64,000 bases of DNA from the NCBI RefSeq assembly GCF_036785885.1, contig NC_092320.1, positions 18,167,557-18,231,556 on the forward strand, given 5' to 3'. Position numbers and translations under genes: made by a program. Of this stretch, positions 14,590-28,013 are shown in pieces. This stretch comes from Coffea arabica (lineage: Eukaryota; Streptophyta; Magnoliopsida; Gentianales; Rubiaceae). The notes under the pieces are model-generated. The model had not been told where the DNA came from, did no database searches, and saw only the letters and a list, made by a program, of their open reading frames with translations. How positions within the stretch are numbered: position 1 is the stretch's first letter; each line of letters opens with the position of its first letter.

Positions 14590-15340
14590 GATGACCTCTA
14601 AAAATATCTCTATACCTTTGTAGATAGAGGAGGGAGGCAAAGGGCAAAGGTTTTTGGAAGGAGTAGAGAAGCTGATTTCTTTCGTTTGTGTTTCTTTTGC
14701 TTCCTGTGAGAGTCGAGACTAAAGAGAGATGTGGAGAGTAGCCAAAGTGAAGAGAGACTTAAGAATATATAGAGAGGTAGAGAAAAAGCAGGGATGTACC
14801 TCCAACAGAAGCCATTGGCCAAAGTGCCTATCAGTACCATCCATTATTTGCAATGGGGTGTTTTGGAATTTCCATTGGTTTCTCTTTTGGGTATGAAAAG
14901 TTTCCACGGAAAAGAGGATCTTGTATATTCTTTTCAATTTTCGCAAGAGTTGCAGCAAACTTTGTTGAGTTTAAGTACTCATCAAAACTTTTTTGGGGCT
15001 TTATCCCATATCGAGCAAAAATTGGTATATCTGAGTTAGTATGGAAACAGCCGCTTTGCGCACATTTGGTAAGCCTTGTGACTTCAGTTTTGGTTGAGGA
15101 CGATTCTGTATGCTGCGTCCATGTAGCAGCACAAACCACAAAGTCAAGTTTATTTTATGTGCAATGGACATTGATAGTAGTAATAGTGGTACAGTAACAG
15201 TTAATTTTCTGGTTGCTTTGTCCCCACTTTGAATAAAATTAAACAACTTTGACTTCCAAATTCTCATTTTTTCCCCTTATTAACACACACAGGCCAACAT
15301 TTTGTCCTACATTAGAGATGTGGGATATCCACATCTCTGG
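14590..15340 (-). promoter_or_regulatory. 5'UTR and proximal promoter region of the CKX gene
   Basis: DNA upstream of the CKX start on the - strand. A TATA-like stretch reading tctctatatattc lies at about 14766-14778, roughly 180 bases before the ATG, and purine/pyrimidine-rich leader sequence lies between. A near-perfect palindrome sits at 15315-15339. No cytokinin-response element was counted, so regulation by cytokinin is only a family expectation. Confidence 0.4.
15315..15339. repeat. Near-perfect 10-bp-arm palindrome (agagatgtgg...ccacatctct)
   Basis: The two 10-base arms are exact inverses around a 5-base centre (gatat). It lies about 730 bp upstream of the CKX start codon. It could be the junction of an old inverted-repeat element or a protein-binding palindrome. 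Function unknown. Confidence 0.55.
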
Positions 15341-17382
15341 ATATTCTTGTGATTTTTATTCTCAAATACTTAAATTTTAAACCAGTGATTAAGTGTACAC
15401 TCGGTTCGTTACTTACTGTTTTACTAATTATCTTGCAAAATTATGACCTCTATTTTCCTGTGGAGAACAGTGATTTATTTGATTTTTCATATTATTTTTT
15501 TTCTTTTTTTAAAAAAAAAAAAACCTTTTCCTTTTAAGTCAAGCTGGTGGCTTTGCAGCTAGATGTAGTAGGAGTGTCAGATTTTTTTCAGAATGGATTT
15601 AGTAAGTTCCTCTTATGAGAGCAAAAGATGGTGCGGCCCCTACTACGTGCCATGCAGTTCAAGTTTGGTGGTGGTCCTGTGCTGAATCTGTTCATAATTC
15701 CTTCAAAGGGTTATAATTATTTCACTTTGTTGGAGGGTATCATTTTTTTTGGAGTAACATTATTTATGGGAATTAGCATCATCCAAGATATAGACACGGG
15801 ATCTTTAGCTGAGATATAGACATGGGATCATAAGTTGATTTCTCCATCAATGGCCTGAGTAAGGTCCACATTCTTCTTCTTTATATTCCAAACATAAATG
15901 TTGATTGAGATGCTTGTTCATTCAGATGGTTACCATCCAGATAAATCAAATCCTATTCAAGGACAACCCCAGATTGGCCCTTTAGATTTTGGAAAACTTC
16001 CAAGAAAGTCCTAATTGTTGTGGGGTAAAATTCTGTCAGATTGGCTGCAACTACACTGTCATAGTAACACTTTATCATATGAATGAAGAAGAAGATTAAA
16101 CCAGAACACATTCTTTATGTTTGACAGAAAATGGGAATCGGAGACAACTATTCGGCTTAAAAACATTTTGTAATGAACCATCTGTTTTAGAGATTTGTAT
16201 TGTATTAGCATATACAATGAGACACAGGATAGGAAAGTTCGGCAAGTTTGCAATATGACAGAATACTGGCTTTGTTGACCTTGTGCTTCTGTTTTTGGTG
16301 TGCAAGACATTCAGATGAATTTGTCTGCTTTTTTCTATTATTTATGCCTGCATCCTTGACTAGTCTGGGAATATTCTTTGCGTAAAACCTCCATCAGAAC
16401 ATGGTTTCAATCCTGAAACTGGGAACCAGTTGAGGGCATTGAATGTAGGGATTTGAATGCAACAACACTCACTTTCATAATGTCGAAAAAGAAATTGTGA
16501 ACTAATGTGGAGGAACTCTACATAGCCAAAGACTCAAGAGAAAGGCATTTACCAAATAGCAGTAACAACAAAATATCGTACTCATCAAAGGATAACAATA
16601 AAGAAAAAAAGAAATCAGCAGGAAGGTAATTTAACTACGTTTACCTTGCCTAGAGTTTGTCTACTTTGGCATGTTCAAAACCAGAAAAATCTTTCAAAAA
16701 GCTGCTCTGTCTATTAACAATCATGGTGTTTTTCTGTTACTATTATTGTCTTTAGCTCTTGACAGGTATGGTCCTTTCATTACATGTACTTGATTGGTTA
16801 AATGCAGTTCCCAAAAAAAAAAAAAAAAATCAAAGGGTAATTGCTTAATTAAGGATACATTTGTGGAGGTTGCCTTTTATTTTTTTTCAGTTATGATGGT
16901 CTCTTATGTTGTCTGTATAAAGCTAGCTTTTAGGAAGTGGTACGAGATTGGTGGATGATCATCTAATTCTTAAAAACTAATGCAGTTCTAAAGAAACCTG
17001 AGGAAATACTTTCTTGTGACGTATAGTTAAGCCCAAAGGGCTTATAAACTACCAAGGAATCTTGACATGTTTAACATTTGACAAATTTCTGGCTGACAAA
17101 TGTATATTGTAATTCGTAAGCAAGAAAAGAATAGTTGTCTATATTAATTAATAATAGTGGCGGTTAATCATACAAATCCATTCATATCAAACACTATGGG
17201 TAAGGACAGTGATTCAAGAATAAGTCTGCCTTGTATTGTCAGGATTAAGGATAGTATCATCTGATTAGCATATTCCCAAAAATGTCTCTCCATTCTTTTA
17301 TAAATGCACATCTAAGATGGAAAAAAAAAACATATAAATATGTTTTTGCCCCCAAAGCTGGCATCAATTATTCTGACCATAC

Positions 17383-17408
17383 ATACATACATATGTACAT
17401 ACATACAT
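17383..17408. repeat. (ACAT)n microsatellite
   Basis: Tandem 'acat' units interrupted once by 'atgt', followed by further 'gtgt'-type repeats to about 17430. Simple sequence repeat with no gene context. Confidence 0.7.
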
Positions 17409-20022
17409 GTGTCTATACGTGTTTGTGCGTGAGCACGAATTTATGAGTTTGTAAGAAAAATATGTTTTAACTACGCGCCTACGTACATATGCAGTCATAC
17501 CAATTGGTAGGGATCAAGAGTCTTTATAATTGTCAGTAGTAATTGCACCGTATAGAATAAATTGAGACATTGAAACAATTAATGTAGCATAAGAATATGT
17601 TCTAGCCATTGGCGAAGAAAGAAAGAAAGAGAGAGAAAAAAAAAGGGTGAAAAGACTCAAAAATGATAAACACGTACCAGAGCAAGGAACAAGAGTTCTG
17701 CATGCCCTCGTTGAGCTTGAACTTCTGGTTCGAGTGCCTATTGTTACATTAATATTCTCATTCGTGTTTACTAATTTATTTTGTAAGACTCTCTTTCTGA
17801 TATAAATACATGAAAGGTTACCAATTTGTATTACCATACTTAATTGTTCTGGTAGCTCTTGGAGTTGGATACAAACCTTGGTAACAAAATATCATTGAAT
17901 TCTTAAAATACTAGTGCTTGTGGTGCGCCTTACTTGTGTACTTATACCAAAATATATATAATTAATTAATTAATTAATCTTTTTGTGCTTCACAATCAGC
18001 TATTATATGTAAAATCGCGTATATATGCGTCTTTCTCAAAAAAAAAAAAACCCCTAAAAATGTAGGAAAACCATGGTGAAGAAAAAGAGGGGATGTAAGT
18101 AGTTGTATTTAAATATCATGGTAGATAAAAAGAAAAAACTCGAGTAGTTTGAGAACTAAATTTAGAGGGAATTTTTTTTTATAATAATATTAAGTGATAA
18201 TGAATTGTTTACACCAAAGAAGAGACTCTCTCGCTATATATATATATATAGTATAGATATGGATATTGTAGTTACGATAGTATTAGCTTATCTTACGTAC
18301 CATTATGGTCTATATTTGACGAATGAATTAAACTACCTTTTTTAATTAAACATATATCTCGAGCACCTTAGACGTGGTAGGATCTTTGGTCAAATGAAAC
18401 AATTTGATTCAAGATGACATTTGTGTTTGCATTGGTGATCATGTAGGGGCCTGAGGTCTTTGGCCCTCCATTGGGGAGATCGAACAAGGCTTTTGACAGT
18501 TGAAGGCACAGAAAGAAAAAAAAAAAAAAAGAAGAAGGAATGGAAGTGGACAAGAAGATGACAGTTTGAATGGGGGAAACACTAAAAAAGATAGCCTATC
18601 AACTCGATTGGTCTTGGAGTCTAGGATTCCAGCACTTGGGACAACCCCCAAAATTATTCTCCATTATATAATTCTTTTAGTTGCTTTCTTTGTCCAACAA
18701 AAGACAATTGTGGAAATTATTACTCCATTTTCTTCTGTTTCTTCAGCACTTGCAATGCATTGATTTGAATCTGCAGCCATTTTTGGGGGCCAATTTTTAT
18801 TTTTTAAGCATTATTCAATTTCAATGTTCTTTCGGTGCACTTCATTTGTGTTCAATTGCTTCATTTGAATATGCTAATAAAATGGTTCATTTCATCGTGC
18901 CTGCTGGCCACCTGTTGACTTCTCCAATTAAAGTATTTCTACTGGAAAATTATGTCGTCAAAAGCATGCATATAATCCTCTTTTAAAACTCGGACTGCTT
19001 CCTTATCATGTTAAAGTTTTGTTGACTTCATCCTCTTTCTCCTTGCACGAATATATTTTAGGCTCAGCTGGGGACTAGGTTGTATCCATCCAGTCTCTTC
19101 TGGTTGGGAGACCACATGTATTTCCAAATCATCATTCTTCCCTGCTCGTGGAACATGATTCAAATCACCATCTTTAGCAGCAATAACAACTCATGATGAA
19201 CACTTTATGATGCTTCTTCTAAATTCTTAAAGCATCATTATATCTGTAAACGACTTGTGATTTCGAAAGTATATTCTGATTCATGGTGGTGATTAGAACG
19301 GAACCTACTAAACTTTTAAGTATAAAAAAAAGGAAGAAAGAGAAGGAAGCGTAATTATATCTAATATATATATATATGTATACCATTGCTGTTTCTTGCA
19401 TGATGAATTTTACTCCTTGTACTATTGATATGGGTGGTGAAAATTTTACCACTTATAAAATTTGCATAGAATTCTGAAGGTTGAAAAAGGACATTGTGGG
19501 AGTAAGGAAAAGAGGATAAGGATCTAGTACGAGCCACAATCGGGCCACTAGTACAAAATTTTGAAAACTACGGTCTGGACTGTACCCCATGTAACTTAAA
19601 ACAGAACTGACATGTACGGGTGATTATTAACACTAACTGAATATTACATTTATGCAATAGTGTACAAGTTAATTCACTATAAGTTATGGTCGATTCAACG
19701 TGTTACACACTTTTGTAGAATGGTTGTACTTGTTGCCTTCCCGACAAAGAAGCACCGTGGTGGGATCGTGATTTTTCGTAGAAAAATATTTTACGTTTAG
19801 ATTGTGATTTTTTGCAGAAAAATTCTTACAGTTTTCGTGAACGTATTTTTCAATTACTTTTTTTTATTTCACATGTATCAAGTCGTTACGGTACATTTTT
19901 CATGAAAAAAAAAAAACTCCTGAAAATAGCATTCCAAGCGGATCAATGCATTTTTCCAAATAGTTAGTTCTTGAACTATTTGACTAATTCACATTGAGCT
20001 CTCTATCTTAAAAAAATTGGAT

Positions 20023-20184
20023 AGAATGGTCCCCCAATAAAAATTTTTGAGCCAAATTGATCCCTATGTGGCGAAGTGTTCAAGAAATAGTTGCACAAAA
20101 GTGGTGATAAGATTTGTATTCTCTTGGTTGCACTGCCGTATAGGGACCAATTTGGTCCGAAAATTTTTATTGAAGGACCATTCT
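20023..20184. mobile_element. Foldback MITE-like inverted repeat
   Basis: The left arm 20023-20077 (beginning agaatggtcccccaataaaa) is the approximate inverse of the right arm 20133-20184, which ends 'attgaaggaccattctg'. Both arms include 'ccaaatt' and 'ccctat' blocks at matching positions. A spacer of about 55 bp separates the arms. It is probably the core of a non-autonomous DNA element; outer ends and target duplication were not resolved. Confidence 0.5.
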
Positions 20185-20691
20185 GCTTTTGCTATGACAT
20201 GATGGCTCAAGGAGTGTTTTACACAGAGGCAATCTGCTTTTTGCTACCATATATAATTGGTGTGCATCCATAATTCATTAGAAACAAAATTTATGAAATG
20301 CAAACAGGAACGAGGGGACTTTCTTTCTCATGAGTTCTGATTATCACGTACTCCCTTTGGTCTTCAGAAAGAGGAGCATGCATGTGCGGCAGGCAAGGTA
20401 TGGTGTCGACTTTCTAGTAACCGTGGGCAATAATTGCCCTAAGATCTTCCCCTTTTCATAGATCCTGCTGCTCAACAAAAATGGAGTAAATGAAGATTTA
20501 AATATGTATATATGGTACAAGGATATACCCTCTTGGTCACATTTCTATTGATCATAGCCAAACAACATCGAACCATCAAAAGCTAAAAGTCTTTACTCGT
20601 CAAATTTCAGAACAAATCCTCCACAAATTAATGTGCAGTATAAAGGACTTCTAATTCTCAATGTAGTTATTTGCAAGCCATCTTGATTTTA

Positions 20692-20715
20692 TATATATAT
20701 ATATATATATATATT
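20692..20715. repeat. (AT)n microsatellite
   Basis: About 12 AT dinucleotides in gene-free DNA. Confidence 0.7.
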
Positions 20716-23033
20716 GTAAATATTCACATGTATAGATATCAATATATCAAACTTGTACAAAGGGACCAACTTCTTGAAGTCTACCCTCAACCTAGATTCT
20801 TTTTGGTTGCTTTTTTATATACCTTGTTTGTTGTTGAGATAGTAATATATTCACCTTATCTGTGATAGTATGAAGAAAAAGCATCTTTATGCAAGTTAAC
20901 ACATGTGAACTGAAAAAAGCATTGAACAAAGTCTCTGAAGAAAGCCCTCTAAATGTTAGACTACTTCCTGCAATTTGACATCTTACTTTTGCCTGGGGAA
21001 AATGTGTAGCTTAGCAGGCATGTGAAGATAAAAAAAAAAAAAAAAAGAAGAAGAAGAAAAAAAAAGAAAGGTTGTTGATGCCAATTAACAAGGTATCATA
21101 GACCACGGGCAGGAACCGTTCCTGGCAGTTATGTGCATTTTGCACACGGCGTTGTTAGAACAAAATTTTGTGGATCCCACACATATTGTTAAAATCAAGA
21201 TACGAGATGAAATCTGGACCGTACAATTTTTTTTTTTATCAAATCTTGGCTATGAACTGTCCAGGGACTGTCCTTTTGATGATCATCCCTGTCCTGTATC
21301 CAGGTGTCATCATCTTAACTTCCTGAGATGGTACCAATGAATAGGGACTTTTTCTTGCATGATTGAATCCACTGCGGAGAAAAGAAGAGGTGATCTGACG
21401 GGGAATAGGGGTGCCACTCTTTGGTCCAAGGGATGAAGATTGGGAACAGTATCAGATTGTAGACTTTCACTTAAAGTATTGGTGAATTAAAAACGTAATT
21501 GTTTTCTTCTTTAGTAAATAATATATATAGTACAGAGGAAAGGAATACTATAATATTAGCAATGAAAGTCAAATGAATTACATGTAGAAGCGGCCGGTTC
21601 ATCAACTTTTAAGCTAATTCTTTATCTCCAAAAATAAATATTCAATTTTCGATGAATCATGCTTCAAAGCAAACAATCTTGAAGGAGTCAGAGACGGAAA
21701 CTAAAAAATACAATCGTGGAAGCATGTCAAGTAATTAATTAATTAATGTTGAGGTGTTGTTCATGGTTAATAATTAATGATGAGAAATTGCCATTGTTAC
21801 CATTAATTTGACCATTATAGCATGTTAAATTCAATTCCTATGTTTTAGATTTTTCATTGTTTATTATTTGTTTGGATATCATGTCGTGTTATTTTTTAAA
21901 AAAATTATTTAATTATATCATAAATATGCTTTCCAATTGAAATGCATCTTGCTTAATTAACAGGCGTATCTTAGAACAAGAGTACAGAGCGCGGGTAATG
22001 CAAAAAAAGTGGTTGCCAAAAAGAAAGCTGAAACGGTATTCTAACCACGTTTTATTTATCTCACATGCATTCCGTCATTAAAACAAAAAAAATCACAGTA
22101 TCACTTCAAACAGTTTTCCAAATAATCTTCTAGTCAAACACATACTATCCGATAAAAGTACCAACCTATGAAATTCCAAAATCTTTCTTGTCCTTGTGCC
22201 TTGGTTGTCCATTTTGATCAGCTCACATCATTGTGTGACCACGATAAAAAAGGTCACCCTATCAAGTAGCTAGCAGCTAGGCTGGTTTAGCTGTTGTTCA
22301 TTGCAGCAATATGCCACGACAGGATCCAATCTGCTTAATTATATAGTGAATGTTAATGACCATTTTTATATCTCAAACACGACTTTTTAGCCAACTAGCC
22401 AGCCTTAGATTGGAAATTATAACCTTTTCTTCCGGTCATGGAACAGCAAACAAAGCACTGATTCGTGGCTATGAATTTTCTTCAGCTTTTGGGGAACGAA
22501 ACCTTCTATCTATCACTCAATGTTAATCAAACTTTTCCTTGTCACTTAGTAGGGTTAATTTTATTTCGTGTTAAGTAAAAAAAAAAAAAAAATCATACCA
22601 CGAGATAATGAGACAAGTGTTGTAATTAATAAATCCAAGAACTAGTAAAAGACATGAAACAAAAGGTTACATAGAAATCTCTAAAGAAACATGTGCAATC
22701 AAGCTGGTCTATGTTCCTCAGGTTTCAAACAGAAGAGAAGAACTAGTAGTGCACATAATCATATGCATAAATCTCAAGGATATTTTAAAATGAGATAGAT
22801 CAAATGTGTTGATTATTTACTTTCTTGTTTGAAATAGAAATATGTATATCTACATATTTTGGGCAAAGATTATCCCCCACAATTTTCTCCTGTATTATCT
22901 TGATCTTCACACTAGGTAAAATGCTTCACCTAAGAAGCAAGAATGTCCTCAAAGCTAAAAAAGAACAATTTGTACACTGTAAAATATATACACTTGACTA
23001 ATATGCTCCTTTACCTCTTATCTTTTTGGATTT

Positions 23034-23036
<3 letters not shown>

Positions 23037-23086
<50 letters not shown>
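23037..23086. repeat. (TA)n microsatellite, about 25 units
   Basis: An uninterrupted run of TA dinucleotides, the longest in the window. It is likely polymorphic and may be mis-sized in the assembly. Confidence 0.85.
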
Positions 23087-23089
<3 letters not shown>

Positions 23090-24099
23090 GTGCAAACCTG
23101 ATCGAGTGCCACTTGTAAAAACCCTATTGAAAGAGCATTATCATGAGAGAGGCAATTTGCTTCTGAATTGCAACAATTGTGTTTTTGAACGTTAAATTGT
23201 GGCTAAACTATCTTATGGGCAGGCTTACTTTCCATATTTGGATCTTCAATATCTACAAAATTCCCTATTTGAGCACTTTCAAGTAATCACGACCAATCTT
23301 CTCATTTGCATGCATCACATTGTATGATTAAATAAAGCAGAAAAAGGGTCTCTCCTCTTGTGCACCTCAACATTTGGTATCTTCAATTGCACCCGAATGC
23401 ACCAAATTCACTTGCCTCATAATTTGAGTTGGGAATAAAGCCTGTCCAGTTGCTGTTATTCCACACAGAGATCATTAATATTATTAATAAAAGAATTTTA
23501 TTCTAACTTTGTGGCTTTTAGCTCATTGCATATTGGACCGAGCTAACAAAAATCAAATAGCAAAAAACACTAAAAAGATCTTCTTGGATTGCCTCTCAAT
23601 GAAGATGTACTACTGGTGTCGCATAAGTGTACAAAGAGGAAACATGAGCCCCATTAGTACTTGTCATTTATATTATTATCTTTTGTGCAGTACTAATGGA
23701 TGTTTGATTTTGCCTTACATAGCTGCTTTGTAAGCTATATGTCGACATGCACACTAACTATGTTGTCTGCTTACAAAAATTAAAGCTAGGGGTGCAAACC
23801 ACTCAAGCAAAATCGAGTTACTTTTGAGTTTGCTCGGTCAATATTTAAGCTTGAGTTCTATCATATTAATTGAGCTTGAACTTAATTAAGACAAATTAAT
23901 CTATATATATATATATATATATGCGAGTTTCAAAAGCATATTGAACTTAATCGAGGTTCAACTAATACACACACGCTATGTATACACCCTATCTTACCCT
24001 AAAGCCATCATTTTCTTCATACCAAACTTAATTTCCCCATCTTTGGCTTCCTTCTTCATTTCTTATTAATAACAATTGGTTTTCTTTCTTTCTTTTTTT

Positions 24100-24295
24100 C
24101 CCTTCTGGTATGAGAAATTATTGAGAAATATGAAGGAAGATGCAATTTGTTATTTATTCTTATGAAAAAAATATACTGTAGAAAAATGCACTGTAATGAT
24201 TTAATGTATATAAGATAAAAAGATGATTGAAAAATGTGTTTATAGAAAACGTAAAAATTTTTTATGACAAAGTTGCAATCCAAACAATTCCTCAA
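24100..24295. mobile_element. MITE relic, 'gtttggattg' family
   Basis: It ends 'gcaatccaaacaattcc' (24274-24290). The interior 'gtaatgatttaatgtatataagataaaaag' (read in pieces) and 'gattgaaaaat' parallel the copy at 35033-35178. The left terminus is not clear. Confidence 0.4.
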
Positions 24296-24613
24296 AAAAA
24301 AAAATTACAAAAAGGAACCGCGCTCTCTAATTGCAGGAAGAAAAGTTGACTTAAAAGAAAGAAAACTTGAAAGGGGTGTAAGAAACAAGGTTTATTTGAA
24401 AAGGGATGGGTGGACTTCACTATGATGGATTGTGGGTGGTGAGCCTACGGATGAGGATAAATTTGGTATAGAAAATGATCAATTGCGAGTTAAAGGCGCT
24501 TAAGCCCATAATGGTATTAAAAGTTGGTGACTATATCGGTGTCCTGTTCTTTTCTCCCTGCGCAATGCAATGCCACATATCTCCTTGCCAATGGTGAATG
24601 CCAAAATGCATTA

Positions 24614-24880
24614 CTCCCTCTATCCCAAATTGTTTACCGCATTTCAGAATTTCAAATTTTTTTTTAAAAAAAATAAGGGTTTGACGGTAATATTAGTGGA
24701 TTTATTTCCAAAATTATCCTTAAAAATTCAATTTTCAAATTTAAATTTAGTATGAAATATAAATAAAAGTGAAGATAATATTAGAAAAATGATCAAAAGT
24801 AACTTTGATTTTGGTAAGATGACAGTATTGTGAGATATTCCAAAATGAAAAGTATGGTACTTTCAATGGGACGGAGAGAG
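24614..24880. mobile_element. Stowaway-type (Tc1/mariner) MITE with TA target duplication
   Basis: The left terminus 'ctccctctatccc' at 24614 is matched by the inverted right terminus 'gggacggagagag' ending at 24880. TA dinucleotides flank both sides (24612-24613 and 24881-24882). The length of 267 bp, AT-rich interior and CTCCCTC-type ends are classic for Stowaway MITEs of plants. No coding capacity. Confidence 0.85.
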
Positions 24881-27800
24881 TATCATCTTCTATTGAAATT
24901 CAAATTGCAAGACGCAAATCCCATCATACATGTAACAAGGGGACAGGCCGAATACATTTGATCAACTTAATTGAACACTTGTTTTTATTTCTGACAACAC
25001 ATAAATTGCAGACTTTTGTTTGGCCTGCTGGAGGTGAAGAGGCAGTAAAAAGGAGGTGATGACAGGTAGCTCAAGCCATTAGTATTTGTCTGAGGGCAAA
25101 AGGAAACAAGAGTACAGGACTGAGTGAGTTAGGTCAAGCAATTAAACATCGATGAATTAAGTATCATTAACAAATTGAGGGCCACATTAATTATCTGAGT
25201 ATCTTTTGTGACATTCGCAGGTTTAATGAACTTTGAATTCCAACCAATCACGAGGAGAAATTTATGCATATGGGTCCAAATTGTCAGGCAAAAATAGCCA
25301 CACCATGACCACACAGCATTGATTTTCTTGGGGCTTTTGAACTTTACATGGATTATTTTTTGTTTTCAACCTTGAAGAATTAAAGCAATAGAAAGCAAGT
25401 AGGGAACAGGCAAATGAGGCTAAACCAGAAATTATAAAAGGTAGGAATTGATATTCTTATCTTGTTCCCCAACATACTTACATTCTACTTCAATCATGTC
25501 CATTTTGTCCATAGCCAAATACTAGTATGAGGGACCTCTTTTTGCATGTACCTATGAAACTGTGCCCATGCTGTCAACATTTTATGCTGCTACGACCTCC
25601 TTGTTTGTCAACGTCGTATTGGTTAGCTTGCTTACAATTTGAAACATATATACTAGTAGACATTGCGACAGAATTGACAAGTGCCCAGCTCCTAACTAAC
25701 GCCAGAAATTGTTAGTTATAAGGGTATCACATTCATTAATCTGTCATGTAAGATTTCAGTCATTTGAAGACTATTAAAAGAGAATGGTTTCTTTGTCTAC
25801 TTGAAAGAAGCTTAAAAATTTTAATGTCATAGCAAACTTGCTTATACTATTCTCAAAAGTGATCAATTTTACTCTAAGATGATGAAGGTTGACTGAAGGG
25901 TATTTGTCACAGTTAATACTAGAATTGCTGTGGCATTAAAATTTTTCAAGTGTGGTAATACCATTTGCCTTATTGGGTGCATTAGTGAAGAATCATATTG
26001 CTGATCAATGAATGAATAAGGTATATTAGTTATTTTGATTATAGGGTCGAGTTGAATGTTAGATTAAAGTAAACATTAGGGCCCAAGTGACATTAGCTTT
26101 AAAGAAAAATTAACTGGTTAATTATCAAAATAAGATTACCATATATGTACCCTCTGAAATTATTGTTTGGCGCCTTGTGTTCTCATCTGCTTTAACTTTC
26201 TTTAACATTCATGAAGGAAATTATGTGTCTTTTTGAAAACTTTGAAAAGTAAACAAATTGTTGAACGTGTCCATAATCTTGTCCATAATCTTTCCTTCTT
26301 GTTAAATTGAATACATAAAAGCAAAAGGTAAAAGCAGCCAGGACCACATTAAAACAACGCCTTTTAGACAGTCTGGATAAATCTTAAGCTAATGGAATGC
26401 AACGCCTTCTTCTGCATACCAAATGTAATTCCACTTTTGGGACAGAATACTATACAAGAATAACAGTAGCTCAAATTGCAGATCAATTTCCTGCATGGAA
26501 TAATGGATGCAACAAGCTAGCACGTTTACTGCGATTCACTAATGAGGTTCAGGACTTTGGACGCAACTAGTGTTGGCTGCGTCATTTGGCAGAAACAAAG
26601 TCTATCCCAGACATTATATATAGCAGAAAATTACATGTTTGCTAACGTAATGGTTGCCTAGTGGGGCGTGGAATGGTATTATAGTGAGGGATGAAATCAC
26701 AAAGAATCCCAAATCCTATTGTCTACAAATTATACATATCAGCTGTAGTTAAGTGTTTGTTGCAAACGCTATTTGGAGGCAAAAATGGCTGATTTTGGAC
26801 ATTATTAGTTCGACATGGCTGCAATAGGCCAAAATTTGTGATAAACCAATGCAGAGATCAATGAGTGGATGCATGCATGTAATTTGCATTAGCGAATTCA
26901 TGTTGCAAGCATTATAGATAAACTCCAGCAAAACTGGGGCTGGTGCAAGCTACTGATCACTACATGCATGTAATTAGAATACATTATGATGGGATTAGAT
27001 GCAAATGAGGGATAACCCATGGTGCAAAATGCACGTATAAGGTATAATTTTTAGTCTGACGGTGACTACTAATATGCAAAATGCAGAAAGCAGCAGATCA
27101 GCATGACAAAAAAAGATAGATATTAACTGAATTGGGATAAAATACTTAGATTTTTTTTCCTTACAATGTTAGGTAACGCGTTATTTTAATGTAATGTTGT
27201 CGAGGTATCAAAATTGAATTGCAGAAAATTAGCTTTCCTTTAAAAAAAAAAAAAAAAAAGAAAATGTACAGTTGGTAATATACATAACAGACTTGAATTA
27301 TGGATAAAAAATTCGGTCAAGTCCACATGCTAAGTTCATCAATAATCTCCTTTCTTCGTGTTACCTTTTTGGTTTTGGAGTCAAATCAACAAGGTTAGTG
27401 GTACTGCGGAGCTGATAAAGAGTCCATATCAAAAGAGGGCCAAAACCATTTTTGGAGCTAGGTAGAAACACAAACTTGTTTTCAATTATGCTACCCAATT
27501 TAGGTATATATGCACATAGTCTAAATCCTTCTCACAGATGGCTCACTTGAACAGCCACCAATGAATGATCAGCAAATTGATCAAGAAAGGAAAGACAGAG
27601 ATTTGAACAAATGATCATTAAGCCCTAGAAAAAGTGTGTTAACTTGAAAAGGGAACTATGCATTTTGGGAGTGTAAGTGAGTTTCGTTTTCATAGGCTCA
27701 TAGCCCATGTGCTAGTTGCTGGCTTTTTTGTTGCAAGAATTTGGTTTTAAAGTCAAGAGAAACGATAAGTACTCTACACCAGGCTAGATAGGCAGATCGT

Positions 27801-27990
27801 TCCTCATCCACTTAGTGATTTTAGGGCATGATTGAGGTTCCATTTTTTCTGCTCAAATGTGCAAAGTTTGGTGGTGACTTTTGCACACAATCCTTTCAGT
27901 TCTCATCTCAAAGGATTGGTGAATTTTCCAAAAAAAAAAAAAAAAAAATCCAAAGGGCTTGTGAATTAACATTTTTTTTCTTTTTTTTTT

Positions 27991-28013
27991 GGGGTGGGGC
28001 GGGGGAAAGGGGG
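27991..28013 (+). other. Potential G-quadruplex
   Basis: Four G-runs of 4-5 are separated by loops of 1, 1 and 3 bases (gggg-t-gggg-c-ggggg-aaa-ggggg), which is an ideal intramolecular G4 pattern. It follows a poly-T tract and lies in a gene-poor area. Confidence 0.7.

Noticed and set aside
15628..15819. Hydrophobic 63-aa + frame that could look like a membrane peptide
   Set aside because: Isolated in AT-rich DNA with no homology I recognise. Hydrophobicity follows from T-rich codons.
17690..17745. tRNA-like 'ggttcgagtgcc' phrase
   Set aside because: No A-box, acceptor stem or cloverleaf could be formed around it.
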